A stretch of DNA of 64,000 bases from contig NC_086040.1 in NCBI RefSeq assembly GCF_036323735.1, forward strand, positions 6,192,068 through 6,256,067, given 5' to 3'. The notes below the pieces were generated by a model that was not told the origin of the DNA, did no database searches, and worked only from the letters and a program-made list of their open reading frames with translations. The DNA is from Rattus norvegicus. Taxonomy: Eukaryota > Chordata > Mammalia > Rodentia > Muridae. Position numbers and translations under genes: made by a program. This document shows positions 13,424 to 26,056 of this stretch, in pieces; position 1 is the first letter of the stretch, and the number at the start of each line of letters is the position of its first letter.

Positions 13424-13960
13424 CTCCACCAAAACCAGGTAATATTGAGGAAGCTAAGAAGTGCATGCTGACAGGAGCCAGATATTACTGTCTTCTGAGA
13501 GGCACAGCCAGAGCCTGTCAAATAGAGAGGTGAATGCTGGCTTCCAACCATTAAAATGAGAACAGGGTCCCAGTTGGAGGAATAAGAGAAAAGATTGAAG
13601 GAGATGAAGAAGCTTGAAACCTTTAAGAAAAACAATACCAACAAATGAGAGTTTCCAGGGAGTAAACCACCATTCAAAGGATACACATGGACAGACACAT
13701 GGCTCCAACTGCATATGTAGCAGTGGATGGCCTTGTTGGGCATCAATGGGAGGAGAAGGTCTTTGGGCTACCAAAGCTGGAACCTCAGTGTAGGGGAATG
13801 ACTGGGGGGTGGCGGAAATGGGGGTGGTTTATGAGGGGGAACATAATTATAGAAGAACTAGAGGAAGAAGGGATAGGAGTTTTCTGACTGGAAAACTGTG
13901 AAAGTGAACGATATTTGAAATGTAAACAAAACATATCCAGTTTTAAAGAAAGGAAAAATA
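13089..13960 (+). mobile_element. L1 3' end with TA microsatellite
   Basis: Starts at the end of ORF2 (aatggatggaagtagaaaat), passes a gataagtggatattagcccaa stretch, a (TA)n tract at 13374-13421 and a complete 3'UTR to an A-rich end near 13960. Confidence 0.8.
13374..13421 (+). repeat. (TA)n microsatellite in L1 3'UTR
   Basis: About 24 TA dinucleotides with one interruption. Confidence 0.95.
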
Positions 13961-13964
13961 AAAG

Positions 13965-14990
13965 TTTAACAAGCTGAACAGCCAAAATGAGGATGCCTCA
14001 ATCCGACATATGAGGGAGAATAAAGGAACCACAGGAGGGAAGAGTGAGGGACCTCAATGAGAAAGGAGACAGTGAGGCGAAAGGGGAACATTTCCAGGTA
14101 TTGGTGGGGAGCAGGACTGAAGACCTTGGTGCCAGCCGAATGAGTGGAAACAGGCAACCTCAGGAGTTAACAGGTTGGAGTTGGGGGTGACTATAGAATA
14201 TTCCAGAGACCTGAGAGGTAAGATAGTATCAGGACTCAGTGAAATATCCAGGAGTGGGTAGAGGGAACTTGTAGAGACTACCTCCATGAGGAAGAGAGAG
14301 CATCAAGTGAGGGATAAGGTTGCCATCTACAAATCAAAGCTCTGACACATTTTTGTTCTCGTCTGAAAGATCTTCAGAGACAAAACCAGAGAAGAGTCTG
14401 AGGAAAAGGAATTCCAGTGACCCGCCATATCTGGGAACCACAATAAGTAGAGGCTTCCAATTCCTGATAGTCTTACTCATGCCTTGTCACGTTCACAAAA
14501 CGGACTTGATACGAATGCCTACCGAAAGATCCAACAGGGAGCTGAGTCAGATGCAGACATTTACACTTAGCCAAAAAACAGTAGCTACCAACCCATGTTT
14601 GTTGAATTGGGGAAAAGCTGTAGGAAGCTGAGGAGGGGAGCAACCCTGTAGGAGGACAAGCAGTGTTAACTAAACTGGACCGCAGTGTTTTTTCAGACAC
14701 TGAGCCACCAATGCAGCAGCATGCACCAGCTAATATGAAGCCACAAGACTGGAGTACTCAGTTTGGACATGACCAGAGAAGATATACTTAACCCTCAAGA
14801 CACTTGTGTTCCCAGGGAGGGTAGAGGCCTGGTAGACTGGTGATGGAGTGGGAAACAGCTTCATTCAGATGGGCAAGTAGGGAGTAGGTATGGGATGTAG
14901 AACAGAGTATGGATTTTGAGAGGAATGAAATCTGGACACTAAAATTATATTAAATAAAATTTTAAGAGAGAAAATGTAAACTATAATAAA
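13965..14990 (+). mobile_element. Lx-type L1 3'UTR
   Basis: Aligns with 9690-10675 along its length (shared gcatcaagtgagggata segment, gacactgagccaccaa segment and aatctgga end). It follows the previous L1 3' end directly, so two elements lie in tandem. Confidence 0.75.
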
Positions 14991-15557
14991 CACTTACTTC
15001 CCCAACTTGCTTTTTTTTTCTCCTTGGTCATGGTATTTCATAAAAGTATTGGAAACTCTGGCTAAGACACAGTATTATGGGCAAAAGTGTGCAAATGCTA
15101 ATTAGAGAAGGATGGCATCTCTGTGGAATCAAGTTACTTTATCTGATCAAACTTCCTTATTCAGAGACAGCAACCAACAGAGAATGTCTAAGACTAAGTT
15201 TATTATCATCCCATAGTGAACTTTTTTTAACCCAATCATTATGGGATCTGTGATATCCAAAGAGAAATCAAGAGACTGGGAATACTAAAAGGAAAGAATC
15301 TTGTTTAAACATTCTTGGAAGAAATGAAATTCGTATCTATTAGATTACCATAAAGGGGTTGATGCTTCTGACTGTGGCCTGCTACCCAACACAATCCATA
15401 TTCTGTTTTATCCCCTCCAAATGAATAATAGATTAATTAATAGGACTCTATATCTAAGGAAATTTTGAATTTAATGTTAACTTAACTCTGAATATATTAC
15501 TGTAAGTATGGGAGTATTTTGTATACTGAAGTTAATCTAAAAATAAATTGTGAAAGA
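14991..15557. other. AT-rich stretch, nothing recognised
   Basis: No ORF or repeat recognised. Confidence 0.5.
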
Positions 15558-15566
15558 ATGTCAATT

Positions 15567-15671
15567 AGAGGAATTAGGGATTTAGCTCAGTGGTAGAGCG
15601 ATTGCCTAGCATGCGCAAGAACCTGGGTTCTCTCCCCAGCTACAAAAAAAAAAAAGAAAAAAAAAAAAAGT
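15567..15671 (+). mobile_element. ID SINE 1
   Basis: tRNA-Ala-derived body (attagggatttagctcagtg, internal promoter boxes A and B) followed by an A-rich tail. Flanked by a 9-bp duplication atgtcaatt at 15558-15566 and 15672-15680. ID elements of this type are most abundant in rat. Not a functional tRNA: no proper acceptor stem and an A-tail is present. Confidence 0.92.
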
Positions 15672-15680
15672 ATGTCAATT

Positions 15681-17434
15681 TGAATTGCTTGGAAAAGTTC
15701 CTGTAGCTGGCAGATATTGTTTTACTTTAATGGGGTTGTACTGTTGCAGTGTATTTCATTTATTTAAATCTTGGTTTCTTCTATATCTACTGATGGAAAT
15801 GACAATATTTAGATTAATTCTGAGACACAGTGGATAAAGTTCCATTTACCAAAGGAAATTATTATTGAAGAACTGCAGCAATTACCTTTCTCACTACTGA
15901 TGACCTTTCTTCATGTACATTGGTATTGGCTTTTGGAAAAAGAAAGCAAAATTCATTTTTGAATGTCTCAAATTAGCAAAAGTACATTAGAAAAGAGTCA
16001 TTCTACTCTTACTGAAGGAGATATTTATCTAATGGTATATGATTATGAAAAGAATTTAAAAGGATATCTTTTGGGTTCTTTTTAAGCTGTCTTACAAGAA
16101 ATAAAATGCAGTCTTATTATTTTGGTTTTTAAAGTACCAAGGAATATTAATGTAAAGGAATAATTCTGTGACATAGAAATATTGCATATACCATAGCTGT
16201 CCCATCAAATTACTTTTGTTACTTTTGATTTTGCATTCCCTTGCAATTCAGAATATGTATCTTATATTCTGGCATTTTAGCAATCGGGTAGTCTCATTTT
16301 GTGAAATAAGATGCTTTTGCATTTTTATCTCAAAATATATACAAATAAATTCTGCAAAAATATATGTACTACAGTGTTTCCTTATGCCTGTACTTAATAT
16401 TAAAATATATCCTGTAAACATTAGCTATTGTTGTAATTCCATTAACCATGTCACAACAGATTTATTCTGGCTCTACATATTTGAAAATTCACCCACACAC
16501 AAATGGTTTTTGCTATCATAGAGCAGACAAAAATTTGGCAACTGAAAGGTTGTCATGAAAAAATCAGTCAATTAGAATTAAAGCGGTAAGTCAGTTAGAA
16601 GATTAATGCATGCTAACTGGAAAACAGATCTGACCAAAAAAACTTCACATGTGTGATCTTTAAATTTTAAATAAAATATATTGTATGGCAATATGAACCC
16701 ATTTAAAATGATCCTTATGTCCTTTTACAAGGTCTAGAATACTTATAGTATTCTTTTGAATGTATATTTTATAGTGAGTGTTTTTTCAGAGGCACTTGTC
16801 TCTTTACATTATTATTTGTTTTGTGATTAGATGATGGAGAGTCAGTATTCTATCCAAGACAGTAAGTCTTTAGATGGTGTATTCCAGAACTATAAGACAG
16901 CACTCTTAAAAATTTTTTAAATGAATACATCTCCTAATATTGTTCTAAGTCTGAAAATCATATACACAGACATTATTGCTTCGTGTAAGGAATTATATTC
17001 TTAGGATTTCATTCAATCAATTAATATTAATTAATTAATTTATTATTTTTATATTTTCACAGTGTAAATGAATGTATGTTACTGAAAATACATTGGTTAT
17101 ATCTGTAATCCAACACTGACCCAATACACTCTATTGCTGCCTTATCTCATGAAAACATTTCTGATATTGGTTTAAGCTATGTTGGATAATACGTAAATTA
17201 TGCTTTAACCAATGAAATCATCAGATGTCTACTTATCTTTCCAATTATTCTGTATGTTACTACAAGTAAATGGAAATATTATTTCACTTGCTTTTCTTTA
17301 AAAACATGAAATACTATAGTCTGCTGACCCTTGCCTTTCATACATAAAAAAGATTCTTGAATCTTTTAACTTAAACCAGCATCTAGAAGCTCTTTCATTT
17401 TTTGAGGTTAGCCTCCTGTTCCTTTCTCACACAT
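15681..17434. other. AT-rich stretch, nothing recognised
   Basis: Only short ORFs such as 16216-16521, low-complexity in composition and without motifs. No repeat family recognised. Confidence 0.5.
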
Positions 17435-17715
17435 TTCCTTCTTTATAATTGGATATTTTATGTTTTTATATTTCAAAAGTAATGGGAGTTCCCCTCTCTC
17501 CCATCCACACTCCCAATGCTTCTCTGAGTTTGCTACCAATCCTGCCTGCCCACTCAAACCTCAACACTCTGGCATTCCCTACACTAGGGAAACCACACTT
17601 CATAGGACCAAGGCCTTTCATGCTATTGATGCTGGACAATGCCATCCTCTTCTATATATGAAGATGAAGCCATGGATTCCTCCATGTGTACGCTTTGTTG
17701 GTATTTAGTCCCTCA
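17435..17715 (-). mobile_element. L1 3'UTR fragment, antisense
   Basis: Complement of the terminal L1 3'UTR, with the same gcattccctacactaggg and aaggcctttcatgctattga stretches as the copies at 11150 and 12900. Confidence 0.7.
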
Positions 17716-19710
17716 CTTCCTTCTTCATTCACTGGACAACAGCTTATTATGATTCACTGCTGTCAGTGCTGTCCTTGCAGCAGGAAAACAATGTTCGGTG
17801 AGCCTGGACCTCAGGAAGCTGAATGTTCACACAAATGCATGAACACATGTAACCAGAGCTTATTTCCCACTGAAAAAAAAGCATGCAAATATTTTCCACA
17901 TATTGTGCAATGAACACTTGTCGTGGGATTCAGTGCTGTTTCAAAATACTATTGCCAATATTATGTGGTGGCCAGCTCCATGAGTGAGTGGGTCATCACT
18001 TATTTTACATTATTTACTTATTGTTGAATATTGAGAGCCTCAGACAAAGTTCTTCCAGCAGATCTTTATACACACTCATGGTTCTTTATCTGTTTTTGTT
18101 TTTTTTTCCGTTTGGTTTCGTTTGGTTTGGTATCAAAATATATACAGCACAAAACTTAGCAGTTTACCATTTTTGGTATATTACTCAGCATCTGTGGTGT
18201 GTGCCTGTCACTCCCTCCCTGACCCAGATCTCTTTGAATTTATGTATCTGAGATGCCATGCATTTTACACATAGTAACCATCTTCCCTCTCTCTCCTCCC
18301 AGACCCCAAACCTCCTGCTTCTTACCATTCTTGATAAAAACTTTATATACACTTTTATATGCAGGACCAGAAAATACCTGTCTTTTTGCTATTAACTTGG
18401 CAACCTCTGGCTCCTTCCATGCAGCATAAGTCAAATGCCTGAATGATATTACACCCCAAGGAGAGCCCACAGCTGATAACTTTTCAAACTAAACTTTATT
18501 TTTTCCAAATATCAATATTTGCTAATGACCATTAAAAGCTTTATCCTCCCTGTAGCCCTCGAGACACAAGACGTAAAAGAAAGGATGGGGGCATTGTGGG
18601 CCTGTGGGGGTGGTGACCCAGTTTAGAAAGGTTCATTGGAGCAACTCCCATCTGTGTTGTCTGGAAAGCAAAATTTCAGTTCTCAAGTTAGAATAGGCAG
18701 CTTGTTCCATTAGAAAACGTTTCATGAATACACTATTACTTCAGTTCTGTAGAGTTGTCATAACAAACAGGAAACAGCAGCAGTGGCAAAACCTAGTAGA
18801 ACAGCCAGGCTTCTGTTCGTAACCTGGACAAAGAGAAGTTCTATGTTGTGCTTTTCTCAGGGAATTGAAGATCAGCAGAGACTCAAGATGCACAAACATT
18901 GTTGCTGCTGCCTTATTTGTTTGTCACAGTCTGTATAGCCAGATTTCCCTGGGAAAAAAATATAAAATGTTTGAAACATTTTTTCTGCTGCTACAAATAT
19001 ATTACTGTAGCTGAGTAATCCTGTACATCATTTTCTCCTCAGAGGGATAGAGACTATTCCAATCATTATAGCTCAGAGGGATAGAGACTATTCCAATCAT
19101 TTACAGCTATTGCCGCTAATGTTGAAATGGGCAATCCAATATGTGATAAGAGGAGAAAAATCAAGATACTGTAGACTCTTTGACCAAGTTTCCAATATAA
19201 AAAGTTTAAAAACACTTACAACCTATGAGCTGTAAGGGTACTGCAAACTGTTAAAACCACCTTAATAGCAGTTACTTATTCTTACTCTGGTATGAAATAA
19301 AATAGAGTTAGTAAAAAAAGGTGAATGTGTAAGCCTGATGGTGACTTTGATCAAGATGATAAATATCAAAACTATGATTTCAAGCAAGATTATAAAATAA
19401 TGTTTGTAAGACATGAAGCTCCTCTGTTAATTTTTCTATTATGTTTGGCTAAAGGCACATGCCCTCTAGTTGTAGGGATAAGTAATCACTTATTTTTAGA
19501 GAAAGTGTATGAGTGAGTTATAGAAGCAAAGAACATCATATCAATCCCCAAGTACAAAGAAGTCAGATTGGTAGAACCATCATCGTGTTAAAGAAGCAGA
19601 AATGAGTACTCAGACAGAGCCATTTACCAATAACATATTTTTTCTCTTATTTGTCTAAACCATATACCTCATGCCTAGGCAAATTCTTTTAAAAGCAAGG
19701 ATTTGCTTTT
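17716..19710. other. Unassigned, with a possible antisense 3' end at 18480
   Basis: At about 18480-18510 aaactaaactttatttttt reads on - as an AATAAA signal near an A-rich end, so 18480-18930 could be an LTR or a processed 3'UTR on -. No family recognised. A 34-bp tandem duplication lies at 19038-19102. Confidence 0.3.
19038..19102 (+). repeat. 34-bp direct tandem duplication
   Basis: A 31-base segment (ctcagagggatagagactat and the next 11 bases) occurs at 19038-19068 and, identical, at 19072-19102, with a period of 34. Confidence 0.95.
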
Positions 19711-19724
19711 AAAATATGTAAAAG

Positions 19725-19912
19725 CATGCATGTATGTATTTGTGTATTATGTATGTATGTGTATATATGTCTATATGTCTATATATGTCTATATGTGTAT
19801 GTGTGCATAAGGACATATGTCTATATGTTGTATATATGTTTATATATGTGCATATGCATATATGTGTATATATTTATATGTGGCCAAATGTGTATATGTG
19901 TATATATATAAC
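19725..19912 (+). repeat. (TATG)n-rich low-complexity tract
   Basis: Degenerate tatg/tata repeats over about 190 bases. Open frames here (61 and 60 residues of Tyr, Ile, Cys and Val) are products of the repeat. Confidence 0.9.
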
Positions 19913-21239
19913 CTAAGTTTTCTGAAAGTGATGAAAGAAATCACAGAATAATTTTGTTTTGCATTTCCATAATGTATAAGAATGATTCATATTTACCATT
20001 ATTTCTTACTGCTTTGAGTTTCTTCAATTGTGAATATTTTGTTCAGATATGTAGCTAAATTTAATTATTTTTTCTGGATATATAGTTGTTTAGCTTTTTA
20101 TTTTGATTTATAGAGGTTCATTGCAGAATGTGTACATGTAAATAATGCTTAGTATTTTTGAAAATAGCCCCATTAAATTAAATTTACTAAGGTGAAATCA
20201 CATAAAGTGCTTCCATTATACTCACAGAATTGGCAGATCTGTTGTAGGTGACAAAATTAATTAAGGTCACTTCATGAAACATCCCTATATAATAAAACAT
20301 TCTCTATGTACATAAAATTTTAGAATATACTTTGTTTAATTTTTTTGAGAATTTCCACCAAAGTATTTTGATGACAATTTTCCCATTTTTTTTTACCCAC
20401 ATCATTCTATTTCTCTGATTCCTACTTTTCTGTAACTTCTACATTAAAATACTGTTTAATAACCCCATGAAAACCCTTACAAAAAGTAGTTCAAACCTCC
20501 AACAAAAGACACTAATTGTCCACAGTATGTCAGTTAGGAGTGACATCTTTCAGAACTTTTCACTGCATTCTTGACTGTTGACTGGCTTGATGTTGTGCAG
20601 GAAACCACTGCTGCAGTGTGTCATGAGGACAGCACTCTGCATATCCTAAAGAAAAGATTTCCCTCTGATGCACCCCACAATTTTGCACCTACAATCTCTT
20701 TACCCTTTCTTTCAGGGTGGCTTTTTGGGGGTTATAACATGTGTATCCAACTCAGCATGGCTGAAATCAATAAAATGAGGACAACAATATAATGAATGAA
20801 AGAAGAGTTCATTCTTGGAAACTATTAACAATATTGTCATAACCTCTGTCCAAATTAGGTAAACAAAGAGTGGAATTAACAAAATTAAAGAGAAAAGAGG
20901 AGAAGTGGAGAAAACACTTTTTGTATTTACAGTGAGACATCTATAATAATTTTTAAAACATAAATGATTTACTAGATGTATTTGATATACCAATATTAAA
21001 TCAGCTTAATGTTCATAATTTAAACAGAACTATACTAAATAATGACCCAGATTCAAGTATTTAATATCTCCCACCTAAAATATCTTAGGACCTCATGTAT
21101 TCAGTTTAAAAATTTGATGAGACATTTAAAGCGCATTGACAGTTTCTTTGATTATTCCATAAAGTGGACAAAAGTATTGAATACATTATAATTCTATTTT
21201 GAATCTGGTATTATCAACAATTGACAGAGAAAAAAGGAG
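19913..21239. other. AT-rich stretch, nothing recognised
   Basis: ORFs 20571-20792 (+) and 20712-20993 (-) overlap on opposite strands and show no known motif. Confidence 0.5.
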
Positions 21240-21345
21240 AAAGAGTGAGACAGGGGGATAATGAAGAAAATGGAAAGGTACAGAGAGAGGGAGAAAGAAT
21301 TACAGAAAACTGACAGAAAGAGAGGAAGAGTGAGCATTTCAGACT
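21240..21345 (+). repeat. GA-rich (purine) low-complexity tract
   Basis: Imperfect gagaga/aggaag sequence, purine-rich on +. Confidence 0.7.
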
Positions 21346-21349
21346 AATT

Positions 21350-22440
21350 TCCACTGATACACACATATTCTCAATAGAATCCTCGTGAACAGATTCAAAA
21401 CGACATTAAAATTAATCTTCAACCAGGTAAGATTTCTTAAATCCCAGACATACAAGTTTGATTTAACATACATATAATATATATAAACAAATGGATGGTA
21501 CCACATGAAATGATAAAAGGCACAAAGAATCCATTATTTTATTAGGTTCAAAAAATTACCAGAAAAAATAATATATTCATTCAAGTCAGAAGTCGTGGAG
21601 AAGCTATAGCTATAGAGGATATAGTTCACCATAATAACGGCAAAGTACAGTAAGCCTACCATTATTATTGTGATAAAGAGAGAAAAATTCAAAGCAGTTC
21701 TACTGCAATCAAGAATATGAAAAGAATATACTCTGGTTTCATACCTATGTAGTACAGTATTTTTAATTTTAGCTAAAGCCGTATGACAACTGAAGAAGAT
21801 CGAGGTAATACAATAAAAAGGAAGAAGTTAAATTTTTCTCATTTGCAAATATCATGTTACCATTTTAAAAACTCTAAAAACGTGTCAGTCTCGTAAGACT
21901 TCAAAATACATTCATAAAAGCAGAGTACAATAGGAACACACAAAATTCCTTAGCCTTCCTTTACAACAATTCAAATCATACCTTTAGAAAATCTATTGAA
22001 AAATACCCCTCACAATAATCTGATAATATATAATAAAATATTGAGGATAAAAATATTTAAAATGCCAAGACCACTGTGAATTATCTAGAAGTGATCGTAA
22101 ATAGAGACAATTTTTCTCTGAAAAAATAAATTTCTTAACGCTGAAAATACATTCATGAGGTAGTAGAAAGCAAAATTAACACACAAAACTCTTTACCTTT
22201 TCTGTATTACAATTTCAAACCATGGGAGAGAAATCAGGGAAATATTGCACTCCAAATAGTCTTAAAATATATAACAAAAACCATGGATTGTCATAGTTAT
22301 AAAGCATACTATTAGTAAGAAGACATAAGAGATACACATGATCCATCCTGAATACATATAAGAATGCTAAATCCAATATTCTCAAAGACTGTAAGGACTT
22401 CAATAAATCAAAGCTTTTTATCATTTAAAGGATAAGTAAA
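21350..22440 (+). mobile_element. Ancient L1 ORF2 fragment (reverse transcriptase region)
   Basis: Highly diverged but recognisable order of L1 ORF2 landmarks: the segment around the nicked-strand repeats at 21355-21450, then around 21790-21880 the region that carries the YADD site in active L1 (here frame-broken, with tttgcaaatatcatg), then the following palm/thumb part to about 22420. Many stops in all frames. Confidence 0.55.
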
Positions 22441-23194
22441 TATAAATATGTCTGTTTTTGATGAATTAATAAAATTAGTACAATAAATTGTGAATAGAAT
22501 ATTTTACAACAGTTAATCACCTGCTTTATGAAACTCAAGAATTTGACTATAAATATTCTAATATAGGACAAAAGACAACTTTTAAAGTGCAAAGTGTTAA
22601 CATGTTTAGAGGGATATTTATAAAGGAAGAAAAGGAAGGAGGCAAAAATTTCATGAGATTAAAAAAATTAAGTGTAACAAAAGCAGTTTTATGGGATTGG
22701 CAGAGTTAATATTTCAACAGATTGGAGTGTCCAAGACTCTAGACTTTACCCAAGCACAGACTTCTCCCTTTTGCATTAAGCTGTTACCAGTATGGTTTCT
22801 TAGGTTTTCCAACTTGAAGAATTATCAAAGCTCTTACTGTCCCTAGACAAGTATGTCTAGTAATGACCTGCTTCAATCCTACAATCATGAGAACTGAGCA
22901 ATTACAAGTACATGAAATCAAAGTAAAGTCATCAGACTTCTGTGAAATGTTGTTGAAAAGTGAGATTCAGTTGTTACTGTTTTCAAATCATAGCTCTTAA
23001 AGTTTAAAATGTAAGCATTGTTCATGCACAGAATGCTTTCTCAAGAGATATGAGGAATTCGGAATTATTTTATTGACATTGGGTTTAACTTACTTGTGGA
23101 GTATATATTTCATAACTTGGAAAAATCCAAAATGCCACACACAGCACAGAGGAAGTCAATTATTTGTAGGATTTGTTTGTGTGAAATAAGAGAA
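22441..23194. other. AT-rich stretch, nothing recognised
   Basis: No ORF or repeat recognised before the array starts. Confidence 0.5.
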
Positions 23195-23351
23195 AGAAGA
23201 GTGGAGAAACTGAGACGATGATATCTTAACTAGAAGGAGTTCCCATTACCAGATATCAGTGTCAGAAACAACCTGCACTCTAGGAATCCACTGCATGGAG
23301 GAGTTTACTCTGAGCTGAGGACACAATATTTGTCTTTCCCTTCATCCTCAG

Positions 23352-23722
23352 GACATTTTTCTTGTGGGGAAAAAGAATAAAAGCCATGAGCTCTCAGGAA
23401 AACAATGGTGCCCTTCCCCACACTTGCCTTTTGGGAGAAAAAAAGAAACGATATAAACTCTATGACTTCCAAGAACCATAAGAACATGGAAGTCCAGATG
23501 CTACGGAGCAGCTCCCTGATTCCCATATGTGGAAGGCTAAGATCAAGGCTCTTGCCTTGACGAACACACTCTACCCCTAACCAGATGTCACTGAACTTTC
23601 CAAACGACCACATATTTCTTCTTCTTTTATACCAAGACAGAAGGCCAGTTTCCTTCTCCCCATCTCTGATCTCTTCATAATCTTTGTTCTCCCTGCCAAA
23701 TGGCTGTTTACACTGAATTAGA
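23352..23722 (+). pseudogene. Exon-like block of unit 1
   Basis: After a pyrimidine tract ending in AG, the block has an ATG at 23386 in a favourable gccATGa context and an open frame of 31 codons ending at TAA 23479-23481. The same frame then continues, with stops, through SPDATEQLPDSHMW-type sequence and closes with a hydrophobic stretch and a stop near 23720. Product unknown. Not an intact gene. Confidence 0.4.
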
Positions 23723-24247
23723 GACTAATTAGTAAACCCTAGGTGTACTGAAGGAATATCTGAGAGGCAGTTGGTGTCATGACAACACTTGTGACATCAC
23801 AGAAGAAGCTAGGGCTCTCCAGGTTACAAGAGTGTTTTCAGGCAGGACCTAATGATGATGTCACTCAGAATTGCCATAGCTTACCTGCTGAACAGATTTC
23901 CTTACATTGACCAGTTTTGGAGATGCCCTTTCCAGGATGTCTCCTGAGACACAGTGGAAACCTTTACATGCTACATCTTTCTATAGCTAGAGACTTCTGT
24001 CTGCTTTATTAGTGGTTACATGCTCTGAATGAGAAAGTTAGTCAGGGTCTTGTCATGGGTAGAAAAGATCTAGGAACAAGGAGTGAAGGAGATTCTTCTG
24101 GCGATTTATTTTATTCCCAGGTCCAGTCCTATGAAATACAGTTCAAATTCCTAGGTTTCTCAGTTTCCCATGCCAGTATTTTCCCTACAGACCTTTAATT
24201 TAGAGAATACTGTGTTACATTTTATGATTGTACATTCATTGATAGAG

Positions 24248-24248
<1 letters not shown>

Positions 24249-24305
<57 letters not shown>
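24249..24305 (+). repeat. (TA)n microsatellite
   Basis: About 28 TA dinucleotides in the tail part of unit 1, a place where other units have only a short tatatata. Confidence 0.95.
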
Positions 24306-24307
<2 letters not shown>

Positions 24308-24823
24308 CTGCATGTGTACTAAAAATTTTCATTTTTCCAATTCCATTTTTTTGCAATGAATTCGGCAACAAACTTGGCCCAGCTATAGAGTTAATATAAC
24401 AGTGGAAATATTGTGTACATACTTCAAATGATGAACTACCAAATCCTTATTTTATCCAAAAATTACCAGACTTCAATTAAGCAAAGGACAACATGGACTA
24501 TAGAATGCAGTTCTGTAGTTCTATTAGATAACAGTGCTCTAATATGTACCTTCCTGTGATCCCAGGACAAGACATGAGGGTTTTGGATATTTTACCATGA
24601 TTCTTTCTTCAGTCCAAACATCAGTTTCAGGGGGATGTGCAGCAAGACATATGGCTTGAGGTCCAGTAAAACCTCAACTTCAACAGGTTCATAAGAACAG
24701 AAGGGAATCTATTTGGCATTGTCATTTGTGGATCCTATATTCTTGACCTAGTTGAGCAGAATCCATATAAATATTCCACCAACATTCATAGTTGTAGGAG
24801 CCACCAAAAGTGTAGGTGTGTGT

Positions 24824-24834
24824 GTATATATATA

Positions 24835-24921
<87 letters not shown>
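24824..24921 (+). repeat. (TA)n-(TG)n microsatellite
   Basis: TA to about 24878, then TG to 24921. Confidence 0.95.
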
Positions 24922-24924
<3 letters not shown>

Positions 24925-25698
24925 CACCAAAACTAGATAAGATTGATGAAGCTAAGATGTGCATTCTGCCATAAACAGTTATAGATCTTTTATTAGAGAC
25001 ACAGCAAGAGCATGACAAATACAGAAGTGATTTCTTTTGGCAAACCAGAGAACTGAAAAACAGACCGCTTCTTTGTGGATGTTGAGAAAGGATTACAAGA
25101 GCTGAATGGGCTTTCAATCCCATAAGAAGAACAAGTTGAACTATCCAGAGCTTTCTGGTAATAAACCAATATTCAAAAACTGTTCATGGACAGACCTATG
25201 GCTCCAACTGCATATGTGGCAGAGTAGGGCAATATTGGGCAGCAATGTTAGGATAAGCCCTTGGATCTCCCTAGTTTTTACTGCTAGTTCAAGAGAATGT
25301 CAAGGCAGAGTAAAGGGGTTATAGAAGAAGGGTAAGGATACCAGTTAGTAATCTTATGGACAGGAAACTGGGAAATTAAATAACATTTGAAATGTATATA
25401 TAGAAATATCCAATTAAAAAAGCTATAAAATTTGATAAAAAAATTTAAAAAAAGAAAGAAAAGAAAAGAAAATTAGCAGCTAATCAGACCTATTGACTCA
25501 GTAATTCAAAGGATCCCTGTCAGGGAATTATAGTCAGAATAATACTAGTGGAAAGACTGAGATGATGAATTCCAAATTTGAAGTAATTCTCTCTCTCAAA
25601 TACCAGTATCAGACACATACTGCTCTACTGGTATCCAAATAATCGAGGAGTTTACTCTGAGCTGAGGACACAATACTTGTTTTTCACTTCTTCCTTAG

Positions 25699-26056
25699 GA
25701 CCATTTTCTTCTGGGCAAAAAGAATAAAAACCATGAGGTCTAAGGAAAAGAACAGTGTCTTCCCAACACCTGGCTTTTGAGATAAATATATTAATGATAT
25801 AAACTCTCTGACTTACAGGAACCATTAGAAGATGGGAAGTCCAGATGCTTCTAAGATGGTCCCAGCACCTGATCCCATGTGTGGAAGTAGCAGATCAATT
25901 CTATCTCTTCAACAAACCTACTACACTCCTACAAATGACTCAGTGAGATTTCCCAGAGATGATGTGTTTCTTCCAGTTTTAATACCAAGAGAGAAGGCCA
26001 ATTTCATTTTCCACATCTCTGATCTCTTCATTGTCTTTGTTCTCCCTCCTAAATGA
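25699..26056 (+). pseudogene. Exon-like block of unit 2
   Basis: Open from 25832 to 26056 (74 residues) in the same frame as the corresponding ORF of unit 3. It ends with a hydrophobic stretch (FLPVLIP, then ISDLFIVFVLPPK). The upstream ATG at 25733 soon meets a stop. Function unknown. Confidence 0.4.

Larger units (their letters stand above)
23195..24790 (+). repeat. Array unit 1 (5'-truncated: lacks the L1 part)
   Basis: Starts inside part (c) at a gagaaactgagacgatga segment. Carries the splice-acceptor-like AG at 23350-23351, ATG at 23386 and the inverted pair TGACATCA (23792-23799) and TGATGTCA (23856-23863). A (TA)n tract lies in its tail at 24249-24305. Confidence 0.85.

Noticed and set aside
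12728..13960. One L1 with a 5' inversion at 13090
   Set aside because: The antisense piece (3'UTR end) lies downstream of the start of the sense piece in L1 coordinates, so it cannot be the inverted 5' part. Two separate L1 fragments fit better.
15567..15671. tRNA gene (A box and B box present)
   Set aside because: The sequence is an ID SINE with an A-tail and a target-site duplication. The same holds at 32840 and 40807.
20571..20993. Two overlapping ORFs on opposite strands (73 and 93 residues)
   Set aside because: No motif, no supporting signals and composition typical of AT-rich noncoding DNA.
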